Source of the DNA: Bradyrhizobium amphicarpaeae
GTDB lineage: Bacteria; Pseudomonadota; Alphaproteobacteria; Rhizobiales; Xanthobacteraceae
Assembly: GCF_002266435.3 (NCBI RefSeq)
Contig: NZ_CP029426.2
Coordinates: 6,044,001-6,108,000, forward strand
DNA length: 64,000 bases
Direction of reading: 5' to 3'
Of this stretch, positions 1 to 9,686 are shown piece after piece (the first letter of the stretch is position 1; each line of letters begins with the position of its first letter). The notes beneath the pieces are model-generated. The model ran no database searches. It was given only the letters and a program-made list of their open reading frames with translations, and was not told where the DNA came from. Made by a program: the position numbers and the translations under genes.

Positions 1-489
1 TCCTCCGCGATCGTCTCAGGTGCGACCTTTGCGCACAATGCCGGGCTCGACCTGCTGCACGTGCCCTACAAGAGCTCGCCGCCGGCGCTCAACGACGTCA
101 TGGGCGGCCGCGTCTCGATGATGTTCGTCGACATCCTGACCGGCCTTCCCCACGTCAACGGCAACGCACTGCGCGCGCTCGCCGTCACCACCAAGGACCG
201 CTCGCCATTGGTGCCGAACCTGCCCTCGATGCAGGAGGCCGGCGTGCCGGATTTCGACATCTCGTCCTGGCAGGGCTATTTCGGCCCCGCCGGCCTGCCG
301 AAAGAGATCGTGACCCGGCTCAATGCCGAGATCCGGAAGATCGTCGAGAAGCCGGAGATGAAGGCTCAGCTCGCCACCCTCGGCATGGACGCGTTCTCGG
401 GCACGCCGGAACAGCTCGGCACGTTCGTGAACGAACAGCTGGTGCTGTGGGAGAAGCTGATCACGAACGCGAAGATCGAGAAGCAGTGA
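1..489 (+). CDS. Tripartite tricarboxylate transporter (Bug/TctC family) substrate-binding protein, 3' part
   Basis: The reading frame is open from base 1, so only the C-terminal ~162 residues (of about 320 in the family) are present. The visible part contains the family's typical HVPYKSSPPALNDVMGG region, the VDILTGLPHV strand and the C-terminal helices. Bug proteins are periplasmic binding proteins for carboxylates, usually paired with TctA/TctB membrane subunits; none is visible downstream, so it may be an orphan binding protein. An internal GTG at 61 is in frame but the protein homology runs upstream of it. The substrate cannot be inferred. Confidence 0.9.
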   Translation, partial: SSAIVSGATFAHNAGLDLLHVPYKSSPPALNDVMGGRVSMMFVDILTGLPHVNGNALRALAVTTKDRSPLVPNLPSMQEAGVPDFDISSWQGYFGPAGLPKEIVTRLNAEIRKIVEKPEMKAQLATLGMDAFSGTPEQLGTFVNEQLVLWEKLITNAKIEKQ

Positions 490-493
490 GATC

Positions 494-622
494 TCTCGTG
501 TCCCGGACGCGCTGCAGCGCGTAGCGCTGCTGCGCAGAGCCGGGACCCAGCCTACCGCGACAGGGGCCCCGGCTCAGCAGCGCACCGCTGAAGAAGCGCT
601 GCGCTGCGTCCGGGGCACGAGA
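494..622. repeat. Intergenic palindromic repeat element
   Basis: The outer arms CTCGTGTCCCGGACGCGCTG and the matching CGCTGCGTCCGGGGCACGAG form a long imperfect inverted repeat with GC-rich inner stems. It lies between two convergent genes and could also act as a bidirectional terminator. Elements of this type are dispersed in Bradyrhizobium-like genomes; copy number cannot be judged from this window. Confidence 0.7.
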
Positions 623-633
623 CTGTGGAGGCC

Positions 634-2319
634 TTACGCCGCACGCACCTTGGCGAGGAAGCCGTCGACGGCGGTGCGCAACGCGCCGGACTGGCTGTCC
701 AGCTCGCGCGCGTTGGTGAGCACGTCGGTGGCGGCAGAGCCGGTCGCTTCCGCGGCCGAGGTGACGCTGCCGATATTGGCGTTGATCTCGTTCGAACCGG
801 CCGCAACCGACTGGATGTTGCGGGCGATCTCGCGGGTCGCCTCGCCCTGCTGTTCGATCGATGCGGAAATGCCCGCGGTGATCTCGCTCATCTCGGCGAT
901 GGTCTGGGTGATGCCGGAGATGGCCGTGACCGCGTCGCTCGTCGAGGTCTGCATCGCCGCGACCTGCGCGGAGATCTCCTCGGTCGCCTTGGCGGTCTGA
1001 TTGGCCAACGCCTTGACCTCGGAGGCGACGACCGCGAATCCGCGTCCGGATTCACCGGCGCGTGCCGCCTCGATGGTGGCGTTGAGCGCGAGCAAATTGG
1101 TCTGCGCGGCGATCGAATGGATCAGCTTGACGACTTCGCCGATCTTCTCGGCGCCGGTCGAGAGCACCTGCACGGTGGCGTTGGTACGCTCGGCGTCGCT
1201 GACGGCGCGGCTCGCCACTTCGGTCGAGCGGGTGACCTGGCGGGAGATTTCCGCAACCGAGCTCGACAGCTCTTCGGCGGCCGCCGCGACCGTGCCGACA
1301 TTGCCGGAGGCCTTTTGCGAGGCGGCTCCCACCGTGGCCGCGCGCGAGGAGGCGTCGCTGGCGGTTGCGGTCATCGACTGCGCCGTCGTCTGCATGCCGG
1401 CCGCGGCCGAGGAGACCGAGCGGACGATGCCGTTGACGCTGCGTTCGAAGTCGCTGGCGATACCCTCCATCGCGCGGCGACGTTCCGCCGCGACGCGCTC
1501 CTGGGCATCGGCTTCGGTCTTTTCGAGGTCGCGGATGCGGACCGCGTTGTCCTTGAAGATCTGGACGGTGGAAGCCATCGCGCCGACCTCGTCGCCGCGG
1601 CCGACGCCGGGAATGTCGCCCTCGAGCTTGCCGTCGGCGAGTTCCTTCATGCGGGTGCCGAGCAGCGCGAGCGGACGGCTGATGCCGCGGCCGATCAGCC
1701 AGGCAACGCTGCCGGCGACGATGACGATGCCGAGCATGGCGAGGCCAAGCAGCCAGTAGACCGGACCCATCTTGGCGTCGATGTCGTCGAGATAGGCGCC
1801 GGTTCCGAGATACATGTCGAAACCGGGGACGGCGACGGCGTATCCGATCTTGCGGATCAGCGCCGCCTGGCCCGGCTTCGCATATTCATAATACAAAAGG
1901 ATCGAGCCGTTGGCCTTGACGCCGTCCATCAGCTCAACAGACAGCTTGCGGCCGTTGGTCACGACGTCCATCCGGTTGGCGCCGATCTGTTTCGGATCAG
2001 GCGCGAGCTGGGTGATGCCGTCATAGGACGTGCCGAAGAGGTAGCCCGAGCCGTTGTCATAGGTCATCGAATTGCCGTAGCGGCGAAGGTCGGCCAGCGC
2101 CGCGTCCTTTGTCATCTCGCCGGCATCGACCCGCTTTTTGAGGGCGAGGGCATAGTTGCGGCCCATATCGACGATCGACTTGGCTTGATCGATGCGGGCA
2201 TTCACCATCTCCTGCTTCATCAGATAGCCGGCAAGTACACCGGAGATGCAGAGGCCTAACAGCGTAACGCCGACAAGGATGCCGAGCTTGGAGGCGATCT
2301 TCAGATTGCTCAATTTCAC
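634..2319 (-). CDS. Methyl-accepting chemotaxis protein with single Cache sensor domain
   Basis: Inner-membrane chemoreceptor that should signal to a CheA/CheW array. An N-terminal membrane segment (about residues 10-32) is followed by a periplasmic Cache-type domain ([15 protein letters not shown] region), a second membrane segment ([20 protein letters not shown]), a HAMP domain ([11 protein letters not shown] onward) and the MCP signalling coiled coil. The conserved hairpin tip ([20 protein letters not shown]) is intact. I favour the GTG at 2319 because GGAG lies 8 bases upstream; an in-frame ATG at 2382 would add 21 residues without membrane character. No CheB/CheR-binding pentapeptide is seen at the C-terminus. 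No che genes are adjacent, so it is an orphan receptor; the ligand is unknown, though Cache domains of this kind often bind small carboxylates. Confidence 0.9.
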   Translation of the reverse strand: MKLSNLKIASKLGILVGVTLLGLCISGVLAGYLMKQEMVNARIDQAKSIVDMGRNYALALKKRVDAGEMTKDAALADLRRYGNSMTYDNGSGYLFGTSYDGITQLAPDPKQIGANRMDVVTNGRKLSVELMDGVKANGSILLYYEYAKPGQAALIRKIGYAVAVPGFDMYLGTGAYLDDIDAKMGPVYWLLGLAMLGIVIVAGSVAWLIGRGISRPLALLGTRMKELADGKLEGDIPGVGRGDEVGAMASTVQIFKDNAVRIRDLEKTEADAQERVAAERRRAMEGIASDFERSVNGIVRSVSSAAAGMQTTAQSMTATASDASSRAATVGAASQKASGNVGTVAAAAEELSSSVAEISRQVTRSTEVASRAVSDAERTNATVQVLSTGAEKIGEVVKLIHSIAAQTNLLALNATIEAARAGESGRGFAVVASEVKALANQTAKATEEISAQVAAMQTSTSDAVTAISGITQTIAEMSEITAGISASIEQQGEATREIARNIQSVAAGSNEINANIGSVTSAAEATGSAATDVLTNARELDSQSGALRTAVDGFLAKVRAA

Positions 2320-2584
2320 GGGGATAGCTCCGGCAATAAAAGGGATACGGGCACGCATGTGAATCGATCGAAATTCATTCAACTTTTAGTGCGTGACCCC
2401 TTATCAAGGCGTTACGGGCGGCTCCGTAGAAGCCCGGACAAGACGCCCGAACGGCTAAATAAATCGCCGCAACGGCAACCGGCGATTGTACGCATCGACC
2501 TCGATTTCGCGTAAAAGACGCAAAGGCCCGCCCCAAGGGGACGGGTCGCAACAAGAACCGACAACCCAAATCGGGAGCGAGGAA

Positions 2585-3628
2585 ATGCCGAAATACAGGG
2601 TGGTGACGCCGAAGGGCGCGAGCTTCACCGTCGCGGGCAGCGACTATTCCTATGAGCGCGAGGCGCTCGATCCGATCGACGCCGAGATCATCGAGGCCCC
2701 CGCCGACGAGGCCGGGTTCATCGCCGCCGCGAAGACCGCGGACGCCATCTATGCCAAGGGCATCCCCATCACCAAGACCATCATCGACGGCTTGCAGAGC
2801 TGCAAGGTCATCACGCTCGGCTCGGTCGGCGTCGACAGCGTCGACGTCAAGGCTGCCACTGCGCGCGGCATTCCGGTCACCAACATCCCCGACACCTTCA
2901 TCGAGGAGGTCGCCGATCACGCCATGATGCTGCTGCTCGCCGGCTTCCGCCGCCTGGTCGAGCAGGACCGCATGGTGCGCAGCGGCCGCTGGGCCGAGGG
3001 CCGGCCGGCACTGCTCAAAGTCCCCAGGCTGATGGGCCAGACGCTCGGCTTCGTCTCGTTCGGCCGCGTCGCGCGTGCGGTTGCGAAACGCGCGGCACCG
3101 TTCGGCCTGCGCATGATGGCCTACGATCCCTTCATCCAGGAAACGCTGATGTGGGACCACGGCGTGATCCCGGCGACGCTGAACGAGGTGCTGTCGCAAT
3201 CCGACTTCGTCTCGATGCATGCCCCGGCAAGGCCCGAGGTGCATCACATGCTGACCGAGAAGCACTTTCGGCAGATGAAGAAGGGCTCGATCTTCATCAA
3301 CACCGGGCGCGGCGCCACCGTGGACGAAGAGAGCCTGATCAAGGCGCTGCAGGAGGGCTGGATCGCCCACGCCGCCCTCGACGTGTTGGAGAAGGAACCG
3401 CCCTCGCACAACAATCCGCTTTTGAGCATGGAGAATGTCACCCTGACCGCCCACGTCGCCTCGGCCTCGGCACGGTTCGACGAAGCGCGCAAGCGCCGGG
3501 TGGGCTACGAATTGTCACTGGTGCTTCAGGGCATGTGGCCGGTAAGCTGCGTCAATCCGTCGGTGCTGCAGACGACCGCGCTCCGCCGCTGGCAACCCGT
3601 CAGCATGGATCGCGGGCCGAACAGCTAG
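2585..3628 (+). CDS. D-isomer-specific 2-hydroxyacid dehydrogenase (NAD-dependent)
   Basis: 347-residue cytoplasmic oxidoreductase of the D-2-hydroxyacid dehydrogenase/CtBP superfamily, interconverting a 2-hydroxyacid and a 2-oxoacid. The catalytic Arg (NTGRGATVDE), Glu (DVLEKEPP) and His (TAHVAS) are all recognisable. The nucleotide-binding loop reads SFGRVA (about residues 158-163) where the family normally has GLGRIG, so two glycines are replaced by Ser and Ala. The start is the ATG at 2585, preceded by GCGAGGA; an upstream in-frame start at 2486 adds a non-conserved basic stretch. It lies 83 bases before an ABC importer binding protein in the same direction and probably processes the imported compound or its product. 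Confidence 0.88.
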   Translation: MPKYRVVTPKGASFTVAGSDYSYEREALDPIDAEIIEAPADEAGFIAAAKTADAIYAKGIPITKTIIDGLQSCKVITLGSVGVDSVDVKAATARGIPVTNIPDTFIEEVADHAMMLLLAGFRRLVEQDRMVRSGRWAEGRPALLKVPRLMGQTLGFVSFGRVARAVAKRAAPFGLRMMAYDPFIQETLMWDHGVIPATLNEVLSQSDFVSMHAPARPEVHHMLTEKHFRQMKKGSIFINTGRGATVDEESLIKALQEGWIAHAALDVLEKEPPSHNNPLLSMENVTLTAHVASASARFDEARKRRVGYELSLVLQGMWPVSCVNPSVLQTTALRRWQPVSMDRGPNS

Positions 3629-3711
3629 GCGGCCGGCGCAAAAGCGCCGGACCGGACGACCCTTCACCGGCGATCAACGCCGGGAAGGGAAAACATCATA
3701 GGGAGGTACTG

Positions 3712-5052
3712 ATGAGGAACGACATCACACGTCGTGACGCCTTGGCGCTGGGCCTGTCCGCTGCGGCCCTCGCCGCCGGTACTCCGGCGAATGCCCAATC
3801 CGCGATCAAGGCCGCGGACGTCCCCGCACCGAAGCTGGCGATCGAAAAGGGCGCAACCCTGCGTATGCTGCGGCCAGTCCGCTTCGTCCAGGCCGACGAA
3901 GACGTGTTCCGCGCCAATGCGACGAAATTCACCAAGGAGACCGGCGTCGAGGTCAAGGTCGATTTCGTCGGCTGGGAGGACATCAACCAGCAGACCGCGG
4001 TCACCGCCAATTCCGGCGCCGGCCCCGACATCATCATCGGCTTCTCCGATGCACCGCACATCTATATCGACAAGCTGATCGAGCTGACCGACGTCGCCGA
4101 CTATGTCGGCAAGAAGTATGGCGGCTGGCTGCCGCTGGCACAGCGCTACGGCAAGAAGAACAAGAGCGACGCCTGGATCGGCCTGCCGTTCGGTGCAACC
4201 GCGGGGCCCCTGATCTACCGCAAGTCGATCCTGCAATCGGTCGGCTTCGACAAGGTGCCGGAGGACCATGCCGGCATCCTCGACCTGTCCCAGAAGCTGC
4301 ACAAGGCCGGGAAACCGGCTGGCTTCGCGCTCGGCAACGCCAAGGGCGACGGCAACGGCTTCGCCAACTGGGCGCTGTGGTCGCACAACGCCTCCCTGCT
4401 CGACGAGGAAGGCAACGTCATCATCAACAGCAAGGAGACCATCGCCGCGCTGAACTGGGTCAAGCAGATCTACCCGACCTTCATCGCCGGCACGCCGTCA
4501 TGGAATGACGTCAGCAACAACCGGGCCTATTCCTCGCAGGAGATCTCGCTGACGGCCAACGGCGTCTCGCTGTATTTCTCGCTCAAGAACGACCCGGCGA
4601 CCAAGGCGATCGCCGACGACAGCGAACATCAGCTTCTGCCCAAGGGCCTGGCCAAGGTCTCGCCGATGGCGGGTCTGACGCTGAACGCCATGGTGTTCAA
4701 GCACAGCCCGTACCCCAACGCCGCGAAGGCCTTCCTGCAATACATGCTGGAGAAGGACCAGTACGAGCCCTGGCTCAACGCCAATTCCGGGTATTGGTCG
4801 CAGCCGCTGGCGGCCTATGCCGAAGCCGCCGTCTGGAAAGGCGATCCCAAGGTCTCGATCTTCAAGGACACGATGAACAGCACTTACTATGACGGCTACA
4901 AAGGCCCGATCTCGACGGCGACCGGAGCCGTCAGCGCCGACTACGTGCTGATCCAGATGTGCGCGTCCGTTGCAACCAGTGCCGCCACGCCGGAGGCCGC
5001 CGCCGCGGAAGCCGAGCAACGCTGCAAGCGGTACTTCCGGCGGCAAAAGTAG
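3712..5052 (+). CDS. ABC transporter extracellular solute-binding protein (family 1, sugar type), Tat signal
   Basis: 446-residue periplasmic binding protein. The N-terminus has a twin-arginine motif (ITRRDALALGL) and an Ala-rich h-region ending in AQS, suggesting Tat export. The body (VDFVGWEDINQQTAVTANSG, GPDIIIGFSDAPHIY) matches the MalE/UgpB-like extracellular solute-binding family. The start at 3712 has GGGAGGT 5 bases upstream. It is followed by two permeases (5168, 6117), but no ATP-binding gene is in the operon. The C-terminal EAEQRCKRYF is unusual only in its single Cys. The substrate is probably a sugar, polyol or sugar acid; unresolved. Confidence 0.88.
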   Translation: MRNDITRRDALALGLSAAALAAGTPANAQSAIKAADVPAPKLAIEKGATLRMLRPVRFVQADEDVFRANATKFTKETGVEVKVDFVGWEDINQQTAVTANSGAGPDIIIGFSDAPHIYIDKLIELTDVADYVGKKYGGWLPLAQRYGKKNKSDAWIGLPFGATAGPLIYRKSILQSVGFDKVPEDHAGILDLSQKLHKAGKPAGFALGNAKGDGNGFANWALWSHNASLLDEEGNVIINSKETIAALNWVKQIYPTFIAGTPSWNDVSNNRAYSSQEISLTANGVSLYFSLKNDPATKAIADDSEHQLLPKGLAKVSPMAGLTLNAMVFKHSPYPNAAKAFLQYMLEKDQYEPWLNANSGYWSQPLAAYAEAAVWKGDPKVSIFKDTMNSTYYDGYKGPISTATGAVSADYVLIQMCASVATSAATPEAAAAEAEQRCKRYFRRQK

Positions 5053-5056
5053 AGAT

Positions 5057-5135
5057 CGTCATTGCGAGCGAAGCGAAGCGATCCAGTCCGTCCCCGCTCG
5101 ACAGCCTGGATTGCTTCGTCGCTTCGCTGACGACG
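5057..5135. repeat. Palindromic repeat, GTCATTGCGAGCG family, copy 1
   Basis: The left arm GTCATTGCGAGCGAAGCGAA and the right arm containing CTGGATTGCTTCGTCGC form an inverted repeat. A second copy of the same family lies at 28941-29027. This copy sits inside an operon, between the binding-protein gene and its first permease gene, where a stable hairpin could protect the upstream mRNA and reduce permease expression (known for REP elements in maltose-type operons; inferred here). Confidence 0.8.
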
Positions 5136-5167
5136 TGGTGTAAAGATTAGAACAGGACAACACACTA

Positions 5168-6124
5168 ATGTCCGTGACCACCCTTTCCTCCCAAGCCCTG
5201 GCGCAGCGGCAGCCGTCCTGGCTGGTGCGGCTGTTCGACTACAAGCCGTTCCTGATCGTGATGTGCCTGGCGCCCGCGATCGGGCTGCTCGCGGTGTTCC
5301 TGACCTATCCGCTCGGCCTCGGCATCTGGCTCGCCTTCACCGACACCACGATCGGCCGGCGCGGCGTCTTCGTGGGCTTCGAGAATTTCCAGTATTTGCT
5401 CACCGATCCCCTGTGGTGGAACGCGGTCTTCTACAGCGTGGTCTATACGGGCATTGCAACCTTCGGGAAGTTCGCGCTCGGCTTCTGGCTCGCGCTGCTG
5501 CTCAACAACCATTTTCCGTTCAAGAGCATCTTGCGTGCGATCATCCTGTTGCCCTGGATCGTGCCGACCGTGCTCTCGGCGCTGGCGTTCTGGTGGATTT
5601 ACGATCCGCAGTTCTCGATCATCTCCTATCTGCTGGTCGACGTGCTGCACTGGCGGTCGACCAATGTCGACTTCCTCGGCTCGGCCTGGCCGGCGCGCTT
5701 CTCGCTGATCGCCGCCAACATCTGGCGCGGCATTCCCTTCGTGGCGATCTCGCTGCTGGCGGGCCTGCAGACCATCTCGCCCTCGCTCTATGAGGCCGCG
5801 ATGCTCGACGGCGCCAGCGCCTGGCAGCGCTTCCGCTACATCACCTTCCCGATGATGATGCCGATCCTGGCCATCGTCATGACCTTCTCGATCATCTTCA
5901 CCTTCACCGACTTCCAGCTGGTCTACGCCATCACCCGCGGCGGTCCGGTCAACTCGACCCATCTGCTGGCGACGCTGGCGTTCCAGCGCGGCATCGCCGG
6001 CGGCGAGCTCGGCGAAGGTGCCGCGATCGCGGTGTCGATGATCCCGTTCCTGATCTTCGCGACGCTGTTCTCCTATTTCGGCCTGGCGCGCCGCAAATGG
6101 CAGCAGGGAGAGAGCAATGACTGA
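5168..6124 (+). CDS. ABC transporter permease, MalF-type
   Basis: 318-residue inner-membrane permease with six predicted membrane helices, starting after a short cytoplasmic N-terminus. The EAA loop that contacts the ATPase is visible as YEAAMLDGASAWQRFRYITFP (near residues 208-230). It overlaps the next permease by 8 bases (6117-6124), indicating translational coupling. It forms the membrane channel with the 6117 product for the solute bound by the 3712 protein. An ATPase must be supplied from elsewhere. Confidence 0.9.
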   Translation: MSVTTLSSQALAQRQPSWLVRLFDYKPFLIVMCLAPAIGLLAVFLTYPLGLGIWLAFTDTTIGRRGVFVGFENFQYLLTDPLWWNAVFYSVVYTGIATFGKFALGFWLALLLNNHFPFKSILRAIILLPWIVPTVLSALAFWWIYDPQFSIISYLLVDVLHWRSTNVDFLGSAWPARFSLIAANIWRGIPFVAISLLAGLQTISPSLYEAAMLDGASAWQRFRYITFPMMMPILAIVMTFSIIFTFTDFQLVYAITRGGPVNSTHLLATLAFQRGIAGGELGEGAAIAVSMIPFLIFATLFSYFGLARRKWQQGESND

Positions 6125-7019
6125 CACCGTCGCGCAAACCGCTGCCGTGGCCGACGCGAAAGCGGCACCCGACACCATGGCCTGGGATTCCGGGCTGCGG
6201 CGGCTGATGATGATCTACCTGCCGCTCGGCTGCTTCGTGCTGATCCTGCTGTTTCCGTTCTACTGGATGGCGATCACCTCGTTCAAGCCGAACGCGGAGC
6301 TGCTCAACTACAAGGAGCACAACCCGTTCTGGATATCTTCGCCGACGATCGCCCACATCAAGCACCTGCTGTTCGACACGTCCTATCCGCGCTGGCTGTG
6401 GACGACGATGACGGTGGCGATCGGATCGACCACGCTCTCCCTGATCGCGAGCACGCTTGCCGCCTACGCCATCGAGCGCCTGCGTTTCCGCGGCAGCCCT
6501 TATGTCGGCCTCGGCATTTACCTCGCCTATCTCGTGCCGCCGTCGATCCTGTTCATTCCGCTCGCCACCGTCATCGTGCAGTTCGGCCTGTTCGACAGCC
6601 CACTGGCCCTGATCCTGGTCTATCCGACCTTCCTGGTACCGTTCTGCACCTGGCTCCTAATCGGTTATTTCAAGTCGATCCCCTACGAGCTCGAGGAATG
6701 CGCGCTGGTCGACGGTGCCACGCGGTTGCAGATCCTGCGCCGGATCACGCTGCCGCTGGCCGTGCCAGGACTGATCTCGGCCGGCATCTTCTCCTTCACG
6801 CTGTCCTGGAACGAATTCATCTACGCGCTCGCCTTCATCCAGAGCGGCGCCAACAAGACCGTGCCGGTCGCGATCCTGACCGAGCTCGTCACCGGCGACG
6901 TCTACCAATGGGGCGCGCTGATGGCAGGATCGCTACTGGGATCGCTGCCGGTTGCGGTCTTCTACTCGCTGTTCGTGGACTACTACGTGTCCTCCCTGAC
7001 CGGCGCGGTGAAGGAGTAG
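6117..7019 (+). CDS. ABC transporter permease, MalG-type
   Basis: 300-residue inner-membrane permease. It has an N-terminal membrane helix (LPLGCFVLILLFPFYWMAI), the MalG-like ITSFKPNAELL motif, five further helices and the EAA loop (LEECALVDGATRLQILRRIT). It partners with the MalF-type protein encoded just upstream with an 8-base overlap. A metallo-hydrolase gene follows 126 bases downstream in the same direction. No ATP-binding subunit follows. Confidence 0.9.
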   Translation: MTDTVAQTAAVADAKAAPDTMAWDSGLRRLMMIYLPLGCFVLILLFPFYWMAITSFKPNAELLNYKEHNPFWISSPTIAHIKHLLFDTSYPRWLWTTMTVAIGSTTLSLIASTLAAYAIERLRFRGSPYVGLGIYLAYLVPPSILFIPLATVIVQFGLFDSPLALILVYPTFLVPFCTWLLIGYFKSIPYELEECALVDGATRLQILRRITLPLAVPGLISAGIFSFTLSWNEFIYALAFIQSGANKTVPVAILTELVTGDVYQWGALMAGSLLGSLPVAVFYSLFVDYYVSSLTGAVKE

Positions 7020-7145
7020 ACGGCCACTGCGCACGAACGATCGTGCTATCGTGATAGATCGCATGCCGGCTCCGGTGCTACCTGCTGCATGGGCGGCGGG
7101 GGAGCGTTGGCGCTACCGATACTCGCTCCAGAAAGCGAGGATTCC

Positions 7146-8114
7146 ATGGGATCGCCGAAACTCCCCTCAATGTCGCGACGTGGCTTCTGCCTGTGCTGTG
7201 TCGGCGGCGCTTTCGCCGCCACGACAGGGTGGCTTACGCCGCGGCAGGCCTATGCCGAAGCCCGCGGTATCGTCAGCCTGATCAAGGATAGTGCTGCGAC
7301 CTCTCCGATCACGACCTACAAGCTGCGCAACAACATCAGCGTGCTCGAGGGATCCGGCGGCAATATCGCGGTGCTGACGGGCCCCGACGGCAAGCTGCTG
7401 GTCGACGCCGGCATCGGCGTTTCGCGTCCTCAGCTCAGCAAGGCGCTGGCCGAGCTCGGCAGCGAGCCGGTCGCGCATCTGATCAACACGCATTGGCACT
7501 TCGACCATGCCGACGGCAATGAATGGCTGCACGCCGCCGGCGCGAAGATCATCGCCCACGAAAACACCCGCAAGCACCTGTCCGTGGTCCAGCGGGTCGA
7601 GGATTGGGACTACAATTTCCTCGCCTCGCCCGCCGGCGCGCTCCCGGCCGAGGTCTTTGCCAAGGAGCATCATCTCAAGCTCAACGGCGCATCGATCGCG
7701 CTGAAATATTACGGTCCTGCACATACCGACAGCGACGTCTCGGTCATGTTCGACGAGGCCAACATCCTGCACGCGGGCGACACCTTCTGGAACGGCATCT
7801 ACCCGTTCATCGACTATTCGACCGGCGGCAGCATCGACGGCATGATCGCGGCGTCCGACGCCAATCTGGCGATCGCCAAGAGCGACACCATCATCATCCC
7901 CGGTCACGGCAAGCCCGTCAGCAACAAGGCCGAACTCCAGGGATTTCGTGACATGCTCGTCGCGATCAGGGACAACGTCGGCAATCTCAAGAAGCAGGGA
8001 AAGACGCGGGACGAAGCGGTCGCCGCCAAGCCCACTGCTGCGTTCGACGCAAATTTCGGCCAGTTCCTCGTCGATCCCGGCTACTTCACGAGGCTGGTCT
8101 ACGAGGGCGTGTAG
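7146..8114 (+). CDS. Tat-exported MBL-fold metallo-hydrolase
   Basis: 322-residue protein beginning with a twin-arginine leader (MSRRGFCLCCVGGAFA) carrying a C-x-x-C-C-type cysteine cluster near the hydrophobic core, so it may be exported by Tat or retained as a lipoprotein. The zinc-binding THWHFDHADG motif is present, followed by a conserved His (GPAHTDSD) and an Asp (HAGDTF), and a final GHG. This matches quinoprotein relay system/SoxH-like or glyoxalase II-type hydrolases. The start at 7146 has GAGGA upstream; an in-frame start at 7089 gives a non-signal extension. It follows the ABC importer in the same orientation; function in that pathway is not clear. Confidence 0.85.
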   Translation: MGSPKLPSMSRRGFCLCCVGGAFAATTGWLTPRQAYAEARGIVSLIKDSAATSPITTYKLRNNISVLEGSGGNIAVLTGPDGKLLVDAGIGVSRPQLSKALAELGSEPVAHLINTHWHFDHADGNEWLHAAGAKIIAHENTRKHLSVVQRVEDWDYNFLASPAGALPAEVFAKEHHLKLNGASIALKYYGPAHTDSDVSVMFDEANILHAGDTFWNGIYPFIDYSTGGSIDGMIAASDANLAIAKSDTIIIPGHGKPVSNKAELQGFRDMLVAIRDNVGNLKKQGKTRDEAVAAKPTAAFDANFGQFLVDPGYFTRLVYEGV

Positions 8115-8206
8115 GGCGCCGCCGGCAGCTGCGGCGTTTGGCCCGGCTTCACAATACTGCAACACGCGATCCGCATAACGCGTGCGTCCGCCAACAGGAG
8201 ACGCAC

Positions 8207-9562
8207 ATGCGCGCGATTTTTCTCAGCACCGTCGCAACGATCGTTCTCGCTGCGAGCTCCGCGCTCGCGCAGAGCGAGGGTGAATTCCCCGCCAAGCTCG
8301 CCGGCCACGTGGTGATGCCGGCCGCGACCTTCATCGACGCCCCGGCCGGCGCCCCCGCCGATCTCAAGACTTCCGGGAAATATACCACCGGCAAGCGCGT
8401 CGATGCGCTCGGCACCGTGATGGGCAAATCCTATGAGCGGGCGACCGGCGTGTCGCTGCCGTTCAAGGGCCAGCCGCTGCAGGGCCATTCCGGCATCAAG
8501 ACCATGCCTGACGGCAGCTTCTGGGTGATCACCGACAATGGCATGGGCGCGCGCGCCAATTCGCCGGATTCGATGCTGTATATGAACCGCTACAAGATGG
8601 ATTGGGCCGGCGGCAAGATCGAACGCCTGGAGACGATCTTCCTGCACGATCCCGACAAGAAGGTGCCCTTCCGCATCGTCCACGAGGACACCGCGAAGCG
8701 CTATCTCACCGGCTCCGATTTCGACACCGAAGGCTTCCAGATCATCGGCGATGTCATCTGGATCGGCGACGAGTTCGGCCCCTACATCCTGAAGGCGGAC
8801 AAGACAGGCAAGATCATCGGCGTGTTCGAGACGGTCGCCGACGGCAAGCCGGTGCGCTCGCCCGACAATTGGGCGGTGGCGACCCCGGGCGCGCCGGGCG
8901 CGACCTACACCAACGTCAACCTCCGCCGCTCCAAGGGTTATGAAGGATTTGCGTCCTCCAAGGACGGCAAGTTCTTGTACGGCCTGCTCGAGGGACCGCT
9001 GTGGGATGCCGACAAGAAGGACTGGGAGAAAGTCGACGGCAAGGAAGCCTCCCGCATCCTCGAATTCGACGTCGCCGCCGAGAAGTTCACCGGCCGTTAT
9101 TGGCAATATGTGTTCGAGCAGAACGGCAACGCCATCGGCGACTTCAACATGATCGATCAGGCCTCCGGCCTCATCATCGAGCGTGACAACGGCGAAGGCA
9201 CGGCCGACAAGGCCTGCCCGCAAGGCACCCGCGGCGAGAACTGTTTTCCGGATCTCGCCAAGTTCAAGCGCGTCTACAAGATCGAGCTCACGGAGGCCAA
9301 TGTCGGCAAGCCCGTGCGCAAGATCGGCTATATCGACCTGATGAAGATCCGGGATCCCGACAAGAAGGCGCGTAAGCCGCTCAATGACGGCGTCTACACC
9401 TTCCCGTTCTTCACCATCGAGAACGTCGATCGCGTCGACGACACCCATATCATCGTCGGCAACGACAACAACCTGCCGTTTTCGTCCAGCCGCGATCCCA
9501 ACAAGGCCGACGACAACGAGTTCATGCTGCTGGAGGTCGCGGACTTCCTGAAGGCAAAGTGA
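8207..9562 (+). CDS. Secreted phytase-like esterase domain protein
   Basis: 451 residues with a clear Sec signal peptide (MRAIFLSTVATIVLAASSALAQ). The body shows the phytase-like/esterase-like domain pattern: QGHSGIKTMPDGSFWVITDNG, EGFQIIGDVIWIGDEFGPYI, SKGYEGFASSKDGKFLYGLLEG and the C-terminal ENVDRVDDTHIIVGNDNNLPFS. Family members are periplasmic or extracellular proteins thought to act on phosphate or carboxyl esters, with little experimental support. The start at 8207 has CAGGAG at a normal distance. It is probably monocistronic, with a palindromic repeat downstream. Confidence 0.83.
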   Translation: MRAIFLSTVATIVLAASSALAQSEGEFPAKLAGHVVMPAATFIDAPAGAPADLKTSGKYTTGKRVDALGTVMGKSYERATGVSLPFKGQPLQGHSGIKTMPDGSFWVITDNGMGARANSPDSMLYMNRYKMDWAGGKIERLETIFLHDPDKKVPFRIVHEDTAKRYLTGSDFDTEGFQIIGDVIWIGDEFGPYILKADKTGKIIGVFETVADGKPVRSPDNWAVATPGAPGATYTNVNLRRSKGYEGFASSKDGKFLYGLLEGPLWDADKKDWEKVDGKEASRILEFDVAAEKFTGRYWQYVFEQNGNAIGDFNMIDQASGLIIERDNGEGTADKACPQGTRGENCFPDLAKFKRVYKIELTEANVGKPVRKIGYIDLMKIRDPDKKARKPLNDGVYTFPFFTIENVDRVDDTHIIVGNDNNLPFSSSRDPNKADDNEFMLLEVADFLKAK

Positions 9563-9576
9563 GCGACCTCATTACG

Positions 9577-9677
9577 GTCATCGCCCGGCTTGACCGGGCG
9601 ATCCAGTACGCCGAGACGCAGTAATTGAACCGCGGGGCCTCGGCGTACTTGATGCCCCGGTCAAGCCGGGGCATGAC
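9577..9677. repeat. Palindromic intergenic repeat
   Basis: Nested inverted repeats: CGCCCGGCTTGACCGGGCG and GCCCCGGTCAAGCCGGGGC form local hairpins, and the TACGCCGAG / CTCGGCGTA arms pair the two halves. It separates two convergent genes, so it may terminate both. Confidence 0.75.
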
Positions 9678-9686
9678 AGATGAGAT

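Noticed and set aside
625..2259. 544-residue open frame antisense to the chemoreceptor gene
   Set aside because: The translation is Arg/Gly/Asp-rich and lacks any domain; it is the expected shadow of a high-GC gene. Many others of this kind (for example 5165-6178, 10451-11764, 12574-15066, 31206-33482, 43190-44914) were dismissed for the same reason.
3151..3711. Upstream extension of the binding-protein frame into the dehydrogenase gene
   Set aside because: The Tat signal begins at 3712, and the upstream part is a shadow of the dehydrogenase.
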